From Gorillibacterium massiliense (GTDB lineage: Bacteria; Bacillota; Bacilli; Paenibacillales; NBRC-103111): 37,010 nucleotides of DNA. The DNA lies in contig NZ_CBQR020000054.1 of the NCBI RefSeq assembly GCF_000455485.1, positions 1 to 37,010 on the forward strand. The letters run 5' to 3'. The number at the start of each line of letters is the position of its first letter. The stretch's first letter is position 1. A program made the translations under genes and the position numbers. The notes under the pieces are model-generated. The model made no database searches. It was given only the letters and a program-made list of their open reading frames with translations, and was not told where the DNA came from. This document shows, one piece after another, positions 23,645 to 31,574 of this stretch.

Positions 23645-24469
23645 ATGGGAAGCAAAACCGAATGGGAAAAACGAGCGATTTTTTTGGCTGCCGTCTGCGG
23701 ACAGACCTATGCCCAGTATGCGAATCCGGACGGCTCCTTTATCGTTCCCGCGAATTATTCGCCCGTTCATACGATCCGAGCAAAATCCTTCCTTGACGAT
23801 TGGGAACCCTTCGGGTTCATTATAGAGTCCCCCCAAGAGATCATCGTCGCATTTCGCGGAACCAGTTCGGCGAACGATTGGATCTCCGATGTCATCGCCT
23901 CGCAAATGAAGTTCGATCCTTTAGGCGGTAACTGCCTTTCGCATCGCGGCTTCACTGACATCTATTCCTCTACGCGCAACGGGATCATGTCCGCGCTGGC
24001 CAAACTTACGTCCGGCAAGCCCTTAACCGTAACAGGCCACAGCCTCGGTGCAGCACTTGCCACCTTGTGCGCGGCTGATATCGCGGACAACACCGGCAGT
24101 AATGCCCCGGCGCTTTTTACCTTCGGATCTCCCCGCGTCGGGGATCCGGATTTCGCGAAGACCTTCGCCAAACAAGTCCCGGAAAGTTACCGTATTGCCA
24201 ACGTCTTCGACATCGTCACATATGTACCTCCGGCGGTTTATAAGCTGCCGAAGCGGGAAAAAACGTACTACTATCAGCATATCCAGGCCCAATCATCGCT
24301 TTCCTTTCAAAACGGTGATTTCGGCCGCAATCACGTCATTTCCAGTTACTTTGCGGAACTATCCAAACTCCAGCCGGAATACACGGAAAGCCTTTGTCTG
24401 GAGAACCCTGGCTTCTGTCCTGTCACTGAAGAAAAGCCGAAAAAGGCCGAAAAGTCATACGCACAGTAA
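23645..24469 (+). CDS. Class 3 lipase (alpha/beta hydrolase)
   Basis: This 274-residue protein is of the lipase class 3 type. The nucleophile elbow GHSLGAALA gives Ser133, with Asp189 in NVFDIVTYVPP and His230 in RNHVISSYF completing a triad. VAFRGTSSANDWISD is the oxyanion-strand region. The start at 23645 follows AAAGGCGGGG; the open frame reaches back to 23561 without a ribosome binding site. No signal peptide is visible, so it is predicted to be cytoplasmic. The C-terminal tail is Lys/Glu-rich (EEKPKKAEKSYAQ). Triglyceride, phospholipid or other ester substrates are all possible. Confidence 0.9.
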   Translation: MGSKTEWEKRAIFLAAVCGQTYAQYANPDGSFIVPANYSPVHTIRAKSFLDDWEPFGFIIESPQEIIVAFRGTSSANDWISDVIASQMKFDPLGGNCLSHRGFTDIYSSTRNGIMSALAKLTSGKPLTVTGHSLGAALATLCAADIADNTGSNAPALFTFGSPRVGDPDFAKTFAKQVPESYRIANVFDIVTYVPPAVYKLPKREKTYYYQHIQAQSSLSFQNGDFGRNHVISSYFAELSKLQPEYTESLCLENPGFCPVTEEKPKKAEKSYAQ

Positions 24470-24499
24470 CAAGGAGAAATCAATTCCCCCGCCTCCCTA

Positions 24500-24508
24500 T
24501 GGTATACT
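24500..24508 (+). promoter_or_regulatory. Extended -10 promoter of the 373-aa unknown gene
   Basis: TGGTATACT combines the TG extension with TATACT (five of six). The ATG at 24546 is 38 bases downstream. No good -35 is visible. Confidence 0.5.
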
Positions 24509-24545
24509 AGATTGGTAGAAAATTCCTAAGGTGCGAGGCGCTAAT

Positions 24546-25667
24546 ATGAGAAAACATGACCTGGATACCGGTTCGCTATTGCCTGCTGGGCATATGGTTG
24601 CGGAAGTTAATGCTGCACATTTGCATGTCACGACGACAAGAAGGCTTTCCATAAAGTTTGACGACAAAAATAGTGTCTTAGACTCGTATCTGCTATTGCC
24701 CCAACCGTTTCGCTTGCCTATGCGCATCGACCTTACGATCCGGATAGATGCGCCAGGGTTTTACCTGTTAGTAGGAAATGGTCACTTAAATTTCGGAACG
24801 CCATGGTCGGATAACCGCAGAATCGACGATATCGTTGAGCCCCAATACAAGCCCCGCTTTTTCCACCATCATATTCCACTGAATGAATTTGTCGATATCT
24901 CCGTCGTCTATGACCTTCATGCCATGCAAATCATCGTAAGTGGTGAGGAACGCTATTATTCGACAAACGAGAGATATATGAAGTCAAAGCGTCTGGAGGA
25001 AATGAACGCAACCGGTTTTCCGGTCAAAATCACATGCGATAAAGGCGCGAATATGTTCGTAAAAGCGTTTAGCGTTACCGAATATGACGGCAGAGTGGAG
25101 ATCATCCGTTCAAATGCCGACTTGCCGAAGCCAATCGTGAGTAACGTTGCCGTGAAGCCGGGAGAAAAGGCGACATTCGAAAACTGCCTATCCAGCCTCC
25201 CCAAGGAGATCTATGAGGAGATCCTTCGGACCGATGCCTTTTTACGCTCGTTGCGGCCGATGAAGTTCAAACGGCTGGTGGAAAAGCACGGGAATAAAAT
25301 TACGTATTTGGCGTCGGAGCAAGGATTCTCGTATACGATTTATCCGAGCAACGATATCATGCACCACTCTCTCAGTTGGTATATCATTACAGGCAGCAAG
25401 CCGGAATTCTGGCACAGAAAAGCAGACGGCATGGAAGCGACCTTAAGCAAGCTGGCCGAAACGTCCCCCGAATTGGCAGAACGGTTGTTTCACAACTTGA
25501 TAGAGTGCATCGCTTGCTGTGAATGCTTGGTTAAAACGCCTTATGCGTTTAACGGCCATAAGAAGATGACTTGCCATGGCTTGATGGAATTCAAAATGTG
25601 CCGCTCCGATTTCGAGGATGTACGTGCATTTATTCGTGCCGCAAACGACTATCATGGTCAATCTTGA
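24546..25667 (+). CDS. Protein of unknown function (373 aa)
   Basis: The function is not recognised. The start at 24546 follows AAGGTGCGAGG and gives MRKHDLDTG. The first 190 residues are rich in alternating hydrophobic positions and look like a beta-sandwich (LPMRIDLTIRIDAPGFYLLV, EFVDISVVYDLHAMQIIVSG), perhaps concanavalin-like. The last 150 residues are helical and basic, with MKFKRLVEKHGNKITYLASE and a Cys-rich stretch (ECIACCECL, MTCHGLMEF, MCRSDFEDV) that could bind metal. No signal peptide or membrane span. It is alone between the lipase gene and the convergent LpdD-like gene. A role in binding a glycan or cell-wall component is only a guess. Confidence 0.8.
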   Translation: MRKHDLDTGSLLPAGHMVAEVNAAHLHVTTTRRLSIKFDDKNSVLDSYLLLPQPFRLPMRIDLTIRIDAPGFYLLVGNGHLNFGTPWSDNRRIDDIVEPQYKPRFFHHHIPLNEFVDISVVYDLHAMQIIVSGEERYYSTNERYMKSKRLEEMNATGFPVKITCDKGANMFVKAFSVTEYDGRVEIIRSNADLPKPIVSNVAVKPGEKATFENCLSSLPKEIYEEILRTDAFLRSLRPMKFKRLVEKHGNKITYLASEQGFSYTIYPSNDIMHHSLSWYIITGSKPEFWHRKADGMEATLSKLAETSPELAERLFHNLIECIACCECLVKTPYAFNGHKKMTCHGLMEFKMCRSDFEDVRAFIRAANDYHGQS

Positions 25668-25692
25668 CCTCAAAGCCAGCGAACCAAAGAAA

Positions 25693-26055
25693 TTAGCGGG
25701 ATGCCAAATCTTCAAGCAGCCGGTCCATCTCATTGCGTGCTGTCTGAACCGCCAGTTTGATTTCTTCCTTGGTCGCCTTTTCGATGTGGATGCCTGCCAC
25801 AACCGTCGCAGTACAGCTAAGGGTGAGACAGGCCCGTTCTGCCAATTCTTGTACCAGTTGATCCTCCCGGTGCCCCGGTACGACCGACAGGATCGTCGTC
25901 GCCCCTTCGCCATTCAGATAAGCCGTTGCCACTGCGCCGATATGGGCTTCTCCTCCGGTAACGATAAAGAGGTAGTCCCGTCCCACTTGTTCAGCCCGAA
26001 CTTGAATTTGAAAGGGCGTCTCTCTGCGGTTTTCCCCGTTTTGACTAATCTCCAT
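25693..26055 (-). CDS. LpdD-like prenylated-flavin chaperone homologue
   Basis: This 120-residue protein resembles LpdD, the small subunit that accompanies the UbiD-type gallate decarboxylase LpdC. DYLFIVTGGEAHIGAVATAY corresponds to the LpdD segment DLLIVVTGGxxPHIGD, and VVAGIHIEKATKEEI corresponds to ITAGIHVNQITKAQI; both from memory of that family. ATG at 26055 is chosen because the GGGGAG site lies eight bases upstream; two more in-frame ATGs up to 26118 are less well placed. No UbiD- or UbiX-like gene lies nearby. Its partner would be encoded elsewhere or it acts in a different flavin context. Confidence 0.68.
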   Translation of the reverse strand: MEISQNGENRRETPFQIQVRAEQVGRDYLFIVTGGEAHIGAVATAYLNGEGATTILSVVPGHREDQLVQELAERACLTLSCTATVVAGIHIEKATKEEIKLAVQTARNEMDRLLEDLASR

Positions 26056-26206
26056 GACCATTTCTCCCCTTTTTCTCTTCAAGAATCGTGTTACCCATAA
26101 TCCCCCTCTATTGTACATGATTTGAAATCAACCGTCTCTCACGGAACATTTCCGCTTTCCCGTCGTATCAATCATTACGCATGGAAAAAGAAGGGTGAAC
26201 CGCAGA

Positions 26207-26422
26207 ATGGGTCTTAAGCTCATCATCAACATTCTGCTTTTCATTTACGGTTGGTGCGGCTTCCGCTATGAACGAATGCAGCGGTTCCAGTTTCTGCTTT
26301 CATTCAAATGGATCTGGACCAACGACACCGAACCGAGCGACTTTTATTTTTTCATGTGCAAGGTCAGCGGAATCCTGACGATGGCCTTTTCGGTCGCTAT
26401 TGGCATCATGTCGCTGCGATGA
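26207..26422 (+). CDS. Small two-span membrane protein (71 aa)
   Basis: An ATG at 26207 follows AAGGGTG at about nine bases; GTG at 26195 in the same frame is an alternative. The 71-residue product has two hydrophobic segments, about residues 3-20 (LKLIINILLFIYGWCGF) and 50-70 (MCKVSGILTMAFSVAIGIM). They are joined by a polar loop rich in aromatic residues (RFQFLLSFKWIWTND). No family is recognised. It is divergent from the LpdD-like gene and is followed by a strong terminator. Confidence 0.65.
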   Translation: MGLKLIINILLFIYGWCGFRYERMQRFQFLLSFKWIWTNDTEPSDFYFFMCKVSGILTMAFSVAIGIMSLR

Positions 26423-26433
26423 CTGACTTACAA

Positions 26434-26476
26434 AAGGAGCCGCATCAAGATCAAGTCTGGATGCGGCCCTTTTTTT
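26434..26476. terminator. Bidirectional intrinsic terminator
   Basis: GCCGCATC (26439-26446) pairs with GATGCGGC (26460-26467), with AAAAGG/CCTTTT flanks and seven T residues on the plus strand. It ends the small membrane-protein gene and the convergent aldo/keto reductase. Confidence 0.9.
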
Positions 26477-26486
26477 GCAGATAACT

Positions 26487-27422
26487 CTACCAACCTAAAT
26501 CGGCAAAGCGGATTTCCGTTTCCCACAAATCTTGAAGCTGCTTCTTCACCGCTTCGTTCATTTCTCCAGAGCTTGCCGAAACGTTATCCGCTAGTTGCTC
26601 CCGGTTGCGAATTCCCGGAATGACTGTCGTTACCTCCGGGTGGGCCAATATAAACCGCAGAGCGGAGATGGATAAAGGCAGCTCGGCACCGGTTATGCCT
26701 TTGATTTTCTCCACTAGCGCCCCACGCTTGCGGATCACATCGGGACTCCAACGCGCCCGCACGCCAGTAAACGTGCTTGCCGAATTGTATTTTCCCGACA
26801 GCCAGCCGGAATCCAACGGAACTTTGATGATGAGGGCGATTCCTTTTTCTCTGGCCATCTCGAAGGCTTCAGCCGTCTCCTGATACAAGATGTTGAACAT
26901 GACCTCTAGCACGCCGACAGAAGTGTTGCGGATCAGTTCCAGCATCTCTTTGCTGGAATCTACGGACGCACCGTAAGCCAAAATCTTGCCTTCCTTTTTG
27001 AGCTCCTCCAGCACTTCGTAATGGCCGTATTTGCCATCCAAATGGTCGAATGGCGGATTATGCAGCAAGAGCGAATCGACATAATCTGTCTTCAGCCGCT
27101 TGAGGCTCTGATCCAACGATTCTCTTATTTTATCCGCGGAGAAATCCGTTTTCCCCTCCGCCGTGTGGCCGAATTTGGTACTAATCACGGCTTTCTCGCG
27201 CTTTCCGCGCAAAGCTTCTCCCAAGAGATCCTCGCTTTTCCCTCCGGCGTAATTCGGAGCGGAATCGAAGAAATTGATCCCCCGCTCCAAAGCCTCATGA
27301 ACAAGGGTAATCGCCGCTTTATCTTCCATTGCCTCCCAGTCCCGACTGTTGCCGAGCTGCCATGCGCCAAACCCGATTTCGGAAACGGATTTTCCCGTTT
27401 GTCCATACGCTCTTGTTTTCAT
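26487..27422 (-). CDS. Aldo/keto reductase
   Basis: This 311-residue NADPH-dependent (beta/alpha)8 oxidoreductase has the catalytic tetrad Asp53 and Tyr58 (FFDSAPNYAGG), Lys83 (ISTKFGH) and His121 (LLLHNPP). The C-terminal IPGIRNREQLADNV segment binds the cofactor. It resembles the aryl-alcohol dehydrogenase-like AKRs. AAAGGAG precedes the ATG at 27422. It follows the ABC operon by 34 bases in the same direction and could be read through from it. Substrate unknown. Confidence 0.93.
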   Translation of the reverse strand: MKTRAYGQTGKSVSEIGFGAWQLGNSRDWEAMEDKAAITLVHEALERGINFFDSAPNYAGGKSEDLLGEALRGKREKAVISTKFGHTAEGKTDFSADKIRESLDQSLKRLKTDYVDSLLLHNPPFDHLDGKYGHYEVLEELKKEGKILAYGASVDSSKEMLELIRNTSVGVLEVMFNILYQETAEAFEMAREKGIALIIKVPLDSGWLSGKYNSASTFTGVRARWSPDVIRKRGALVEKIKGITGAELPLSISALRFILAHPEVTTVIPGIRNREQLADNVSASSGEMNEAVKKQLQDLWETEIRFADLGW

Positions 27423-27456
27423 TTCCCCGACTCCTTTTCTGCGCCTGCTTCTCTTT

Positions 27457-28137
27457 CTATACGGCTGAACGTCGCAGCAGCATATACGAGAGCGCCATAT
27501 AAACTATTGTAATCAGAAATAACAGAGACGCAATCTCAACAGCCGTCGAACCGGCAAACCAGTGGCCGATGGCTCTCCACTCGTCGTAATAATCCACCAA
27601 AAAGGTAAGAACGGTGAAGATGACTAACAAGGCGATAAAGAAGATATAAAGACCGGTGCGCCCGAATCTACGAAAGAGGCTGGCGATGAGAAAACCCCAG
27701 TAGAACATATGGCTCAAGAGGGCAAACTGTACCCAAAGTTGGGTGATAACCGAACCGTCGCTCATATAGGGTAACGAGAAAAAGTGGACCTGCGCCCCCC
27801 AGCCATCCGTGCCCCTTTCAATAGCGGCGAAAAGGTTGAGCATAACCGCCTCCAGAACGAAAAGCAGAAAAGCCGCCAATGCGGAACCGATAAAATAGTC
27901 CTTGCGCCGCGCGCCGAAACTGATCAGAAACGGGAAATTTTGAACAACATAAAGGATGCCCACAACGAACATATAGATATAAAGGGAAGATAACCCGCCA
28001 GTGTAATACTCATGATTTGACAAATAGCCGACAATCAGGTTAACCACGAAAGTGCTGAACAGTATCGCATGAGGAATGAACAGCCAACTCGTTTTATCGG
28101 CAAAAAACGTCTTCAACACACCTGCTGTCCGGTTCAT
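27457..28137 (-). CDS. ABC-2-type transporter permease
   Basis: This 226-residue integral membrane protein has about six hydrophobic segments and the small charged loops of ABC-2 exporters. It overlaps the ATPase stop codon by four bases (ATGA), so the two subunits are co-translated. With the upstream YtrA-type regulator it matches the Ytr/Bce-like GntR-ABC arrangement used by Firmicutes against cell-wall-active compounds. The substrate is unknown. Confidence 0.85.
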   Translation of the reverse strand: MNRTAGVLKTFFADKTSWLFIPHAILFSTFVVNLIVGYLSNHEYYTGGLSSLYIYMFVVGILYVVQNFPFLISFGARRKDYFIGSALAAFLLFVLEAVMLNLFAAIERGTDGWGAQVHFFSLPYMSDGSVITQLWVQFALLSHMFYWGFLIASLFRRFGRTGLYIFFIALLVIFTVLTFLVDYYDEWRAIGHWFAGSTAVEIASLLFLITIVYMALSYMLLRRSAV

Positions 28138-29030
28138 ACCCGCACCTCCGTCTTTACATCCAAATTTCCGCCTGTCATATGAACGATCATTTGCTGCAGC
28201 GATACAGGGGTAAGTTCAAGGCCCGTATCCTTGGTCATCATCTTTTCCATTGGACTCAAGGCTCCCATCACGGTGATGGATAATAAGCCTCCAAAAGGTT
28301 CACGATGAATGATGGTCTTTCCTTGGGCAAAAGCTTCCACTTTGGCAGCCGCCCCCGTAATTGTCACCGCGCTTCCCCGCAAGATGTCCGATTCCTCATT
28401 GACGATCATCCGGCCTTTATCAATGACCAGCACATGCTCCAACATTTGGCTTACCTCATCGATGAGATGGGTGGATAGCACGATAGTCCGGGGATACTGG
28501 CTGTAATCCTCCAATAGGCGGATATAAAACAGATTGCGAGCGACAGCATCGAGGCCCAGATAAGGCTCGTCGAACAAGGTAAGCGGCGCCCGGCTGGCCA
28601 AACCGATGATGATGCCAGCAGAGGAATGCATGCCTCTGGACAGCTTCTTCATTTTCCGGTTAACCGGAAGGTTAAAGTCCTTAATCAATCGTTCGGCAAA
28701 CTCAGCATCCCAATTGGGGAAAAAATTCGCGGCAACACTCAGCACATTGGCAAAGGTAAATTGATCGGGATATTTCAAACTCTCTTTGATAAAACAGATC
28801 TTCTGCAGCACCCCTGCGTTTTCATATGGATCTTCGCCAAATACGCGGATATCCCCACTCGTTTGAAACTGTTGGGCGGTGATCATATGCATGATCGTCG
28901 TCTTGCCCGCTCCGTTTCGTCCCAGCAGGCCGTATATTTTGTCCGCCTCCAGGGTAAAGCTGACGTCTTGAACGGCTTTAACCTTGCCATAGGCTTTCGT
29001 TACGTTTTTCAGCTCGACGACCTTATTCAT
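28134..29030 (-). CDS. ABC transporter ATP-binding protein (YtrB-like)
   Basis: This 298-residue ATPase has Walker A GRNGAGKTT at residues 37-45, an atypical signature LSRGMHSSAG at 130-139 where LSGGQ is expected, Walker B LTLFDEPYLGLD near 150-161, and switch His in LSTHLIDEVS. The canonical third and fifth signature positions are Gly and Gln, here Arg and Met. The remaining motifs look intact. A C-terminal extension of about 80 residues with the GLELTPVSLQQMIVH motif is common in this subgroup. It overlaps the regulator stop and the permease start by four bases. Confidence 0.92.
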   Translation of the reverse strand: MNKVVELKNVTKAYGKVKAVQDVSFTLEADKIYGLLGRNGAGKTTIMHMITAQQFQTSGDIRVFGEDPYENAGVLQKICFIKESLKYPDQFTFANVLSVAANFFPNWDAEFAERLIKDFNLPVNRKMKKLSRGMHSSAGIIIGLASRAPLTLFDEPYLGLDAVARNLFYIRLLEDYSQYPRTIVLSTHLIDEVSQMLEHVLVIDKGRMIVNEESDILRGSAVTITGAAAKVEAFAQGKTIIHREPFGGLLSITVMGALSPMEKMMTKDTGLELTPVSLQQMIVHMTGGNLDVKTEVRV

Positions 29031-29398
29031 TCTCCCTGCTCCTCTCTGCGAATCATTTCAGCCAGATCCTCCGCGGTAATCCCCAGTTTCTTGGCTTCTT
29101 TCACCATCGAAACGACATACTGCTCATAAAACTTCTCTTTTCGTTTGCCGATCAGTTTCTTGCGCGCCCCTTCCGCCACGAACATGCCGATCCCTCGCTT
29201 TTTGTATAGAATCCCTTCCGTAACCAGCAAATTGACACCCTTTGCCGCCGTAGCCGGATTGATTTGATAAAAGGCGGCAAATTGATTCGTCGAGGGCACT
29301 TGTGTCTCCTCGGGCAGCGCCCCTTCCACGATGTCGTTTTCGATTCGCTCGGCGATCTGAACAAAGATGGGTTGACTGTCATTCATTATGAACACCAT
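29027..29398 (-). CDS. GntR-family transcriptional regulator, YtrA subfamily
   Basis: This 123-residue regulator has a winged helix (PIFVQIAERIENDIVEG, VPSTNQFAAFYQINPATAAKG) and the short helical C-terminus that defines the YtrA subfamily, without a ligand-binding domain. ATG at 29398 is chosen for the GAGAGG site seven bases upstream. It is the first gene of the regulator-ATPase-permease operon, and an operator-like palindrome overlaps its promoter, so it is probably an autorepressor. Confidence 0.92.
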   Translation of the reverse strand: MVFIMNDSQPIFVQIAERIENDIVEGALPEETQVPSTNQFAAFYQINPATAAKGVNLLVTEGILYKKRGIGMFVAEGARKKLIGKRKEKFYEQYVVSMVKEAKKLGITAEDLAEMIRREEQGE

Positions 29399-29452
29399 GG
29401 TAATGCCTCTCTTTCCGGAACAGCATATCATGCAAAACAACTTTGGTTAATT

Positions 29453-29476
29453 GGTTAGTTACTTGTGTAATTAACC
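29453..29476. promoter_or_regulatory. Candidate operator of the YtrA-type regulator
   Basis: GGTTAGTTAC (29453-29462) and GTAATTAACC (29467-29476) form an inverted repeat with nine of ten positions matching, separated by TTGT. A third half-site, GGTTAATT, lies at 29445-29452. The repeat overlaps the -10 and start region of the operon promoter. Confidence 0.78.
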
Positions 29477-29502
29477 ATACATCCGATCAACCGTAATGTC
29501 AA
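29474..29502 (-). promoter_or_regulatory. Sigma-A promoter of the YtrA-type operon
   Basis: On the minus strand TTGACA (29497-29502, perfect -35) and TATGGT (29474-29479) are separated by 17 bases. The start at 29398 is about 75 bases downstream. Confidence 0.8.
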
Positions 29503-29521
29503 TAAGGTTTATGCCAATGAC

Positions 29522-29555
29522 AAAAAATCCGTCCTCACAAATCGTGAGAACGGAC
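29522..29555 (-). terminator. Intrinsic terminator of the RCC1/GNAT transcript
   Basis: On the minus strand TCCGTTCTCAC pairs with GTGAGGACGGA (one mismatch) around GATTT, followed by TTTTTTG. It lies 18 bases after the stop at 29573. Confidence 0.88.
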
Positions 29556-29572
29556 ATCGGATGCTACTGCAG

Positions 29573-30685
29573 TTAGTTTACATCCATAAAGGGAACTAGC
29601 AAACCGGAAGCATCACTTACATCTGCCGTCGGGACTCCGCTTGCCGAGCTGTCGCCAGCGATAACGAGCGTCCCGTCTTTCTTTAATCCGAGGGTATTAT
29701 AATATCCGGCCGCTATGGCGACGATATCGGTCCACTTTTCAACATCCCTTTGCCCGAAGCTGTTGTCTCCGACCGATACTACCGTGCCGTCGCGTTTTAG
29801 ACCGACCGTATGAGTCTCGCCAGCGGCTATGGCGATGATATCGGTCCAACCGGATACGTTCGCCTCGCCGAACCGGTTTTCTCCCGCGGCTACTACCGTG
29901 CCGTCATCCTTTAGGCCTACGATTATTCCGTTACCATCGATAGCGATGATATGCTGCCAATCCTTAACGGCATAAACATTGGGATTCGTCCCTGTCGCCT
30001 CAACGGTTCCGCCGGCTTTCAGACCATAAATCGTATCTTGTATGCCGGCGACGGCGACGATGTTTTTCCATGACGGGAGAGCGGATACACTATCTTCCGC
30101 TAAATAGGGATCAGCAGCTTTAACGGTTCCGTCTTGTAATACGGCGATTATGCTACTTGGGTAATCCGCATGAACCTCCTTGACGAACTGGAAGTTCGGC
30201 AGTTCCCGAACGACCGAACTCAACGCATTTGTAGAAGTGACTTGTGATTGCTCCAGCTCCTGAACCGTCCACGGACAGGTGGTAACCAAGCTGCCGTCAT
30301 CTTTCAACGCCAAAAGATAACCAGCTCGTATAGACAAGGCGGATACGCCTTTCCAACCGGATGAGTTTAGCGCATCGGCGTTTGTCCCTTTATCCCATAC
30401 CGTTCCATCCGCTTTGACCGCAGCCGCGCTCCAGCCCTCAACGGCAATGTAATCGCCATTCATGATGTACCGGAGTTTTGCCGTTAGGGATGCCCCATTC
30501 TTATAATTGCCAAGGGTGGAAAGAAGCCTGATCGCTTGAGGAAATTGCCGCTCTTTGATCTTCTTTATAGCTGATTGATAGATCTTCTCTTCCTTGCTTG
30601 GAACTGTGCACCCCATGAAGAGCGTGAGTAAAACCACCCCTGCAAGCAGACAGCTTCTTTTTCGAACTTCACCCGACATCAACAT
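29573..30685 (-). CDS. RCC1-repeat secreted lipoprotein
   Basis: This 370-residue protein has an N-terminal hydrophobic segment ending LFMGC with a lipidation-type Cys, then a short helical, TPR-like stretch (QSAIKKIKERQFPQAIRLLS). At least five RCC1-like repeats follow, each with the pattern LKxDGTVxAxGxN and W-x-(D/N)-I-x-A-I. Clear copies lie at WQHIIAIDGNGIIVGLKDDGTV, WTDIIAIAAGETHTVGLKRDG and WTDIVAIAAGYYNTLGLKKDG. Such repeats fold as a beta-propeller and are common in secreted or surface proteins of Paenibacillus-like bacteria. The start overlaps the end of the GNAT gene region closely, implying co-transcription. The lipobox is less canonical than usual. Binding partner unknown. Confidence 0.86.
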   Translation of the reverse strand: MLMSGEVRKRSCLLAGVVLLTLFMGCTVPSKEEKIYQSAIKKIKERQFPQAIRLLSTLGNYKNGASLTAKLRYIMNGDYIAVEGWSAAAVKADGTVWDKGTNADALNSSGWKGVSALSIRAGYLLALKDDGSLVTTCPWTVQELEQSQVTSTNALSSVVRELPNFQFVKEVHADYPSSIIAVLQDGTVKAADPYLAEDSVSALPSWKNIVAVAGIQDTIYGLKAGGTVEATGTNPNVYAVKDWQHIIAIDGNGIIVGLKDDGTVVAAGENRFGEANVSGWTDIIAIAAGETHTVGLKRDGTVVSVGDNSFGQRDVEKWTDIVAIAAGYYNTLGLKKDGTLVIAGDSSASGVPTADVSDASGLLVPFMDVN

Positions 30686-30687
30686 AA

Positions 30688-31536
30688 CTATTCATCTTTC
30701 CTCTGGGCAAGGCGGTAATACGGAAGGTGCAGCGTCGGCTCAAAGCCCAGCTTCATCGCCAGTTTTAAAGACCCAACGTTACCCAATCGGCAACCCCAAA
30801 CCGGTTCCAGCCCCTGTTCCAGGCAATACTCGATCAAGGCGGAGCATACCGCGAAAGCATACCCTTTACCCCGGTAAGCTTCATCCGTTTCGATGCCGAT
30901 TTCCAATTGACGCTCGTTGCGGTATGCCGAGAAGGCTGCGGCTGCGATCTCGCCGTCATGAACGATACAACAACCTGCTCCGTTCGCCTTAAAATGCTCC
31001 CCATCCTGCCAAAAATATCGGGCGATGACACCGCCTTTTTGCGCTGCAAAAAGCTCTTTTGTCATGGGTAAGACCTTGGAATCGATCATAGACTGGCTCT
31101 GCCGTGCTAACGTGTAGACATCGCGATTAAACCGGAAATTTACTCTCGTTTGCTTTTCCATTGCTTGCAGATGATCAGCCAGATTTCCATCTGATGCCAT
31201 CTCCCGATTATGGCGCATTAGCTCAGCATCGATCCGTTCAGCCCAAGTACTCCCCGGATCCACCTGAAGCCACTCGCTCCCCTGCCTCATCTGCATATGA
31301 TCCGTCAAATAATTGGATAATGACTGATTAAACGCTTCATCATCCTCTTGTCCGAACAGCAGAGACATCCCATATGGATGTACGATATAGAAGGTACGGG
31401 GATTCTGCTCATCATTCACATAGATCAAGCCGGGAAGCCGTTTGGCGACAACCGCTTCCGCAAACATCGTGTTCATTTGCAATTGGCTTAATGGAATTTT
31501 CACACAGTCATAATCTTGTTCTTTCAGCTTCCTCAT
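30688..31536 (-). CDS. GNAT-family N-acetyltransferase
   Basis: This 282-residue protein has a C-terminal GNAT domain: IAAAAFSAYRNERQLEIGIETD then EAYRGKGYAFAVCSALIEYC, with the R-G-x-G-x-A acetyl-CoA pyrophosphate loop, and LGNVGSLKLAMKLGFEP at the end. The N-terminal 140 residues are of the type found in GNAT_acetyltran proteins. RBS AAGGTGAGGA precedes the ATG. The stop is three bases before the RCC1 lipoprotein start. The substrate is unknown. Confidence 0.9.
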   Translation of the reverse strand: MRKLKEQDYDCVKIPLSQLQMNTMFAEAVVAKRLPGLIYVNDEQNPRTFYIVHPYGMSLLFGQEDDEAFNQSLSNYLTDHMQMRQGSEWLQVDPGSTWAERIDAELMRHNREMASDGNLADHLQAMEKQTRVNFRFNRDVYTLARQSQSMIDSKVLPMTKELFAAQKGGVIARYFWQDGEHFKANGAGCCIVHDGEIAAAAFSAYRNERQLEIGIETDEAYRGKGYAFAVCSALIEYCLEQGLEPVWGCRLGNVGSLKLAMKLGFEPTLHLPYYRLAQRKDE

Positions 31537-31574
31537 GCTTTATCATTCCTCACCTTAACTTAATCCTTCGATAA

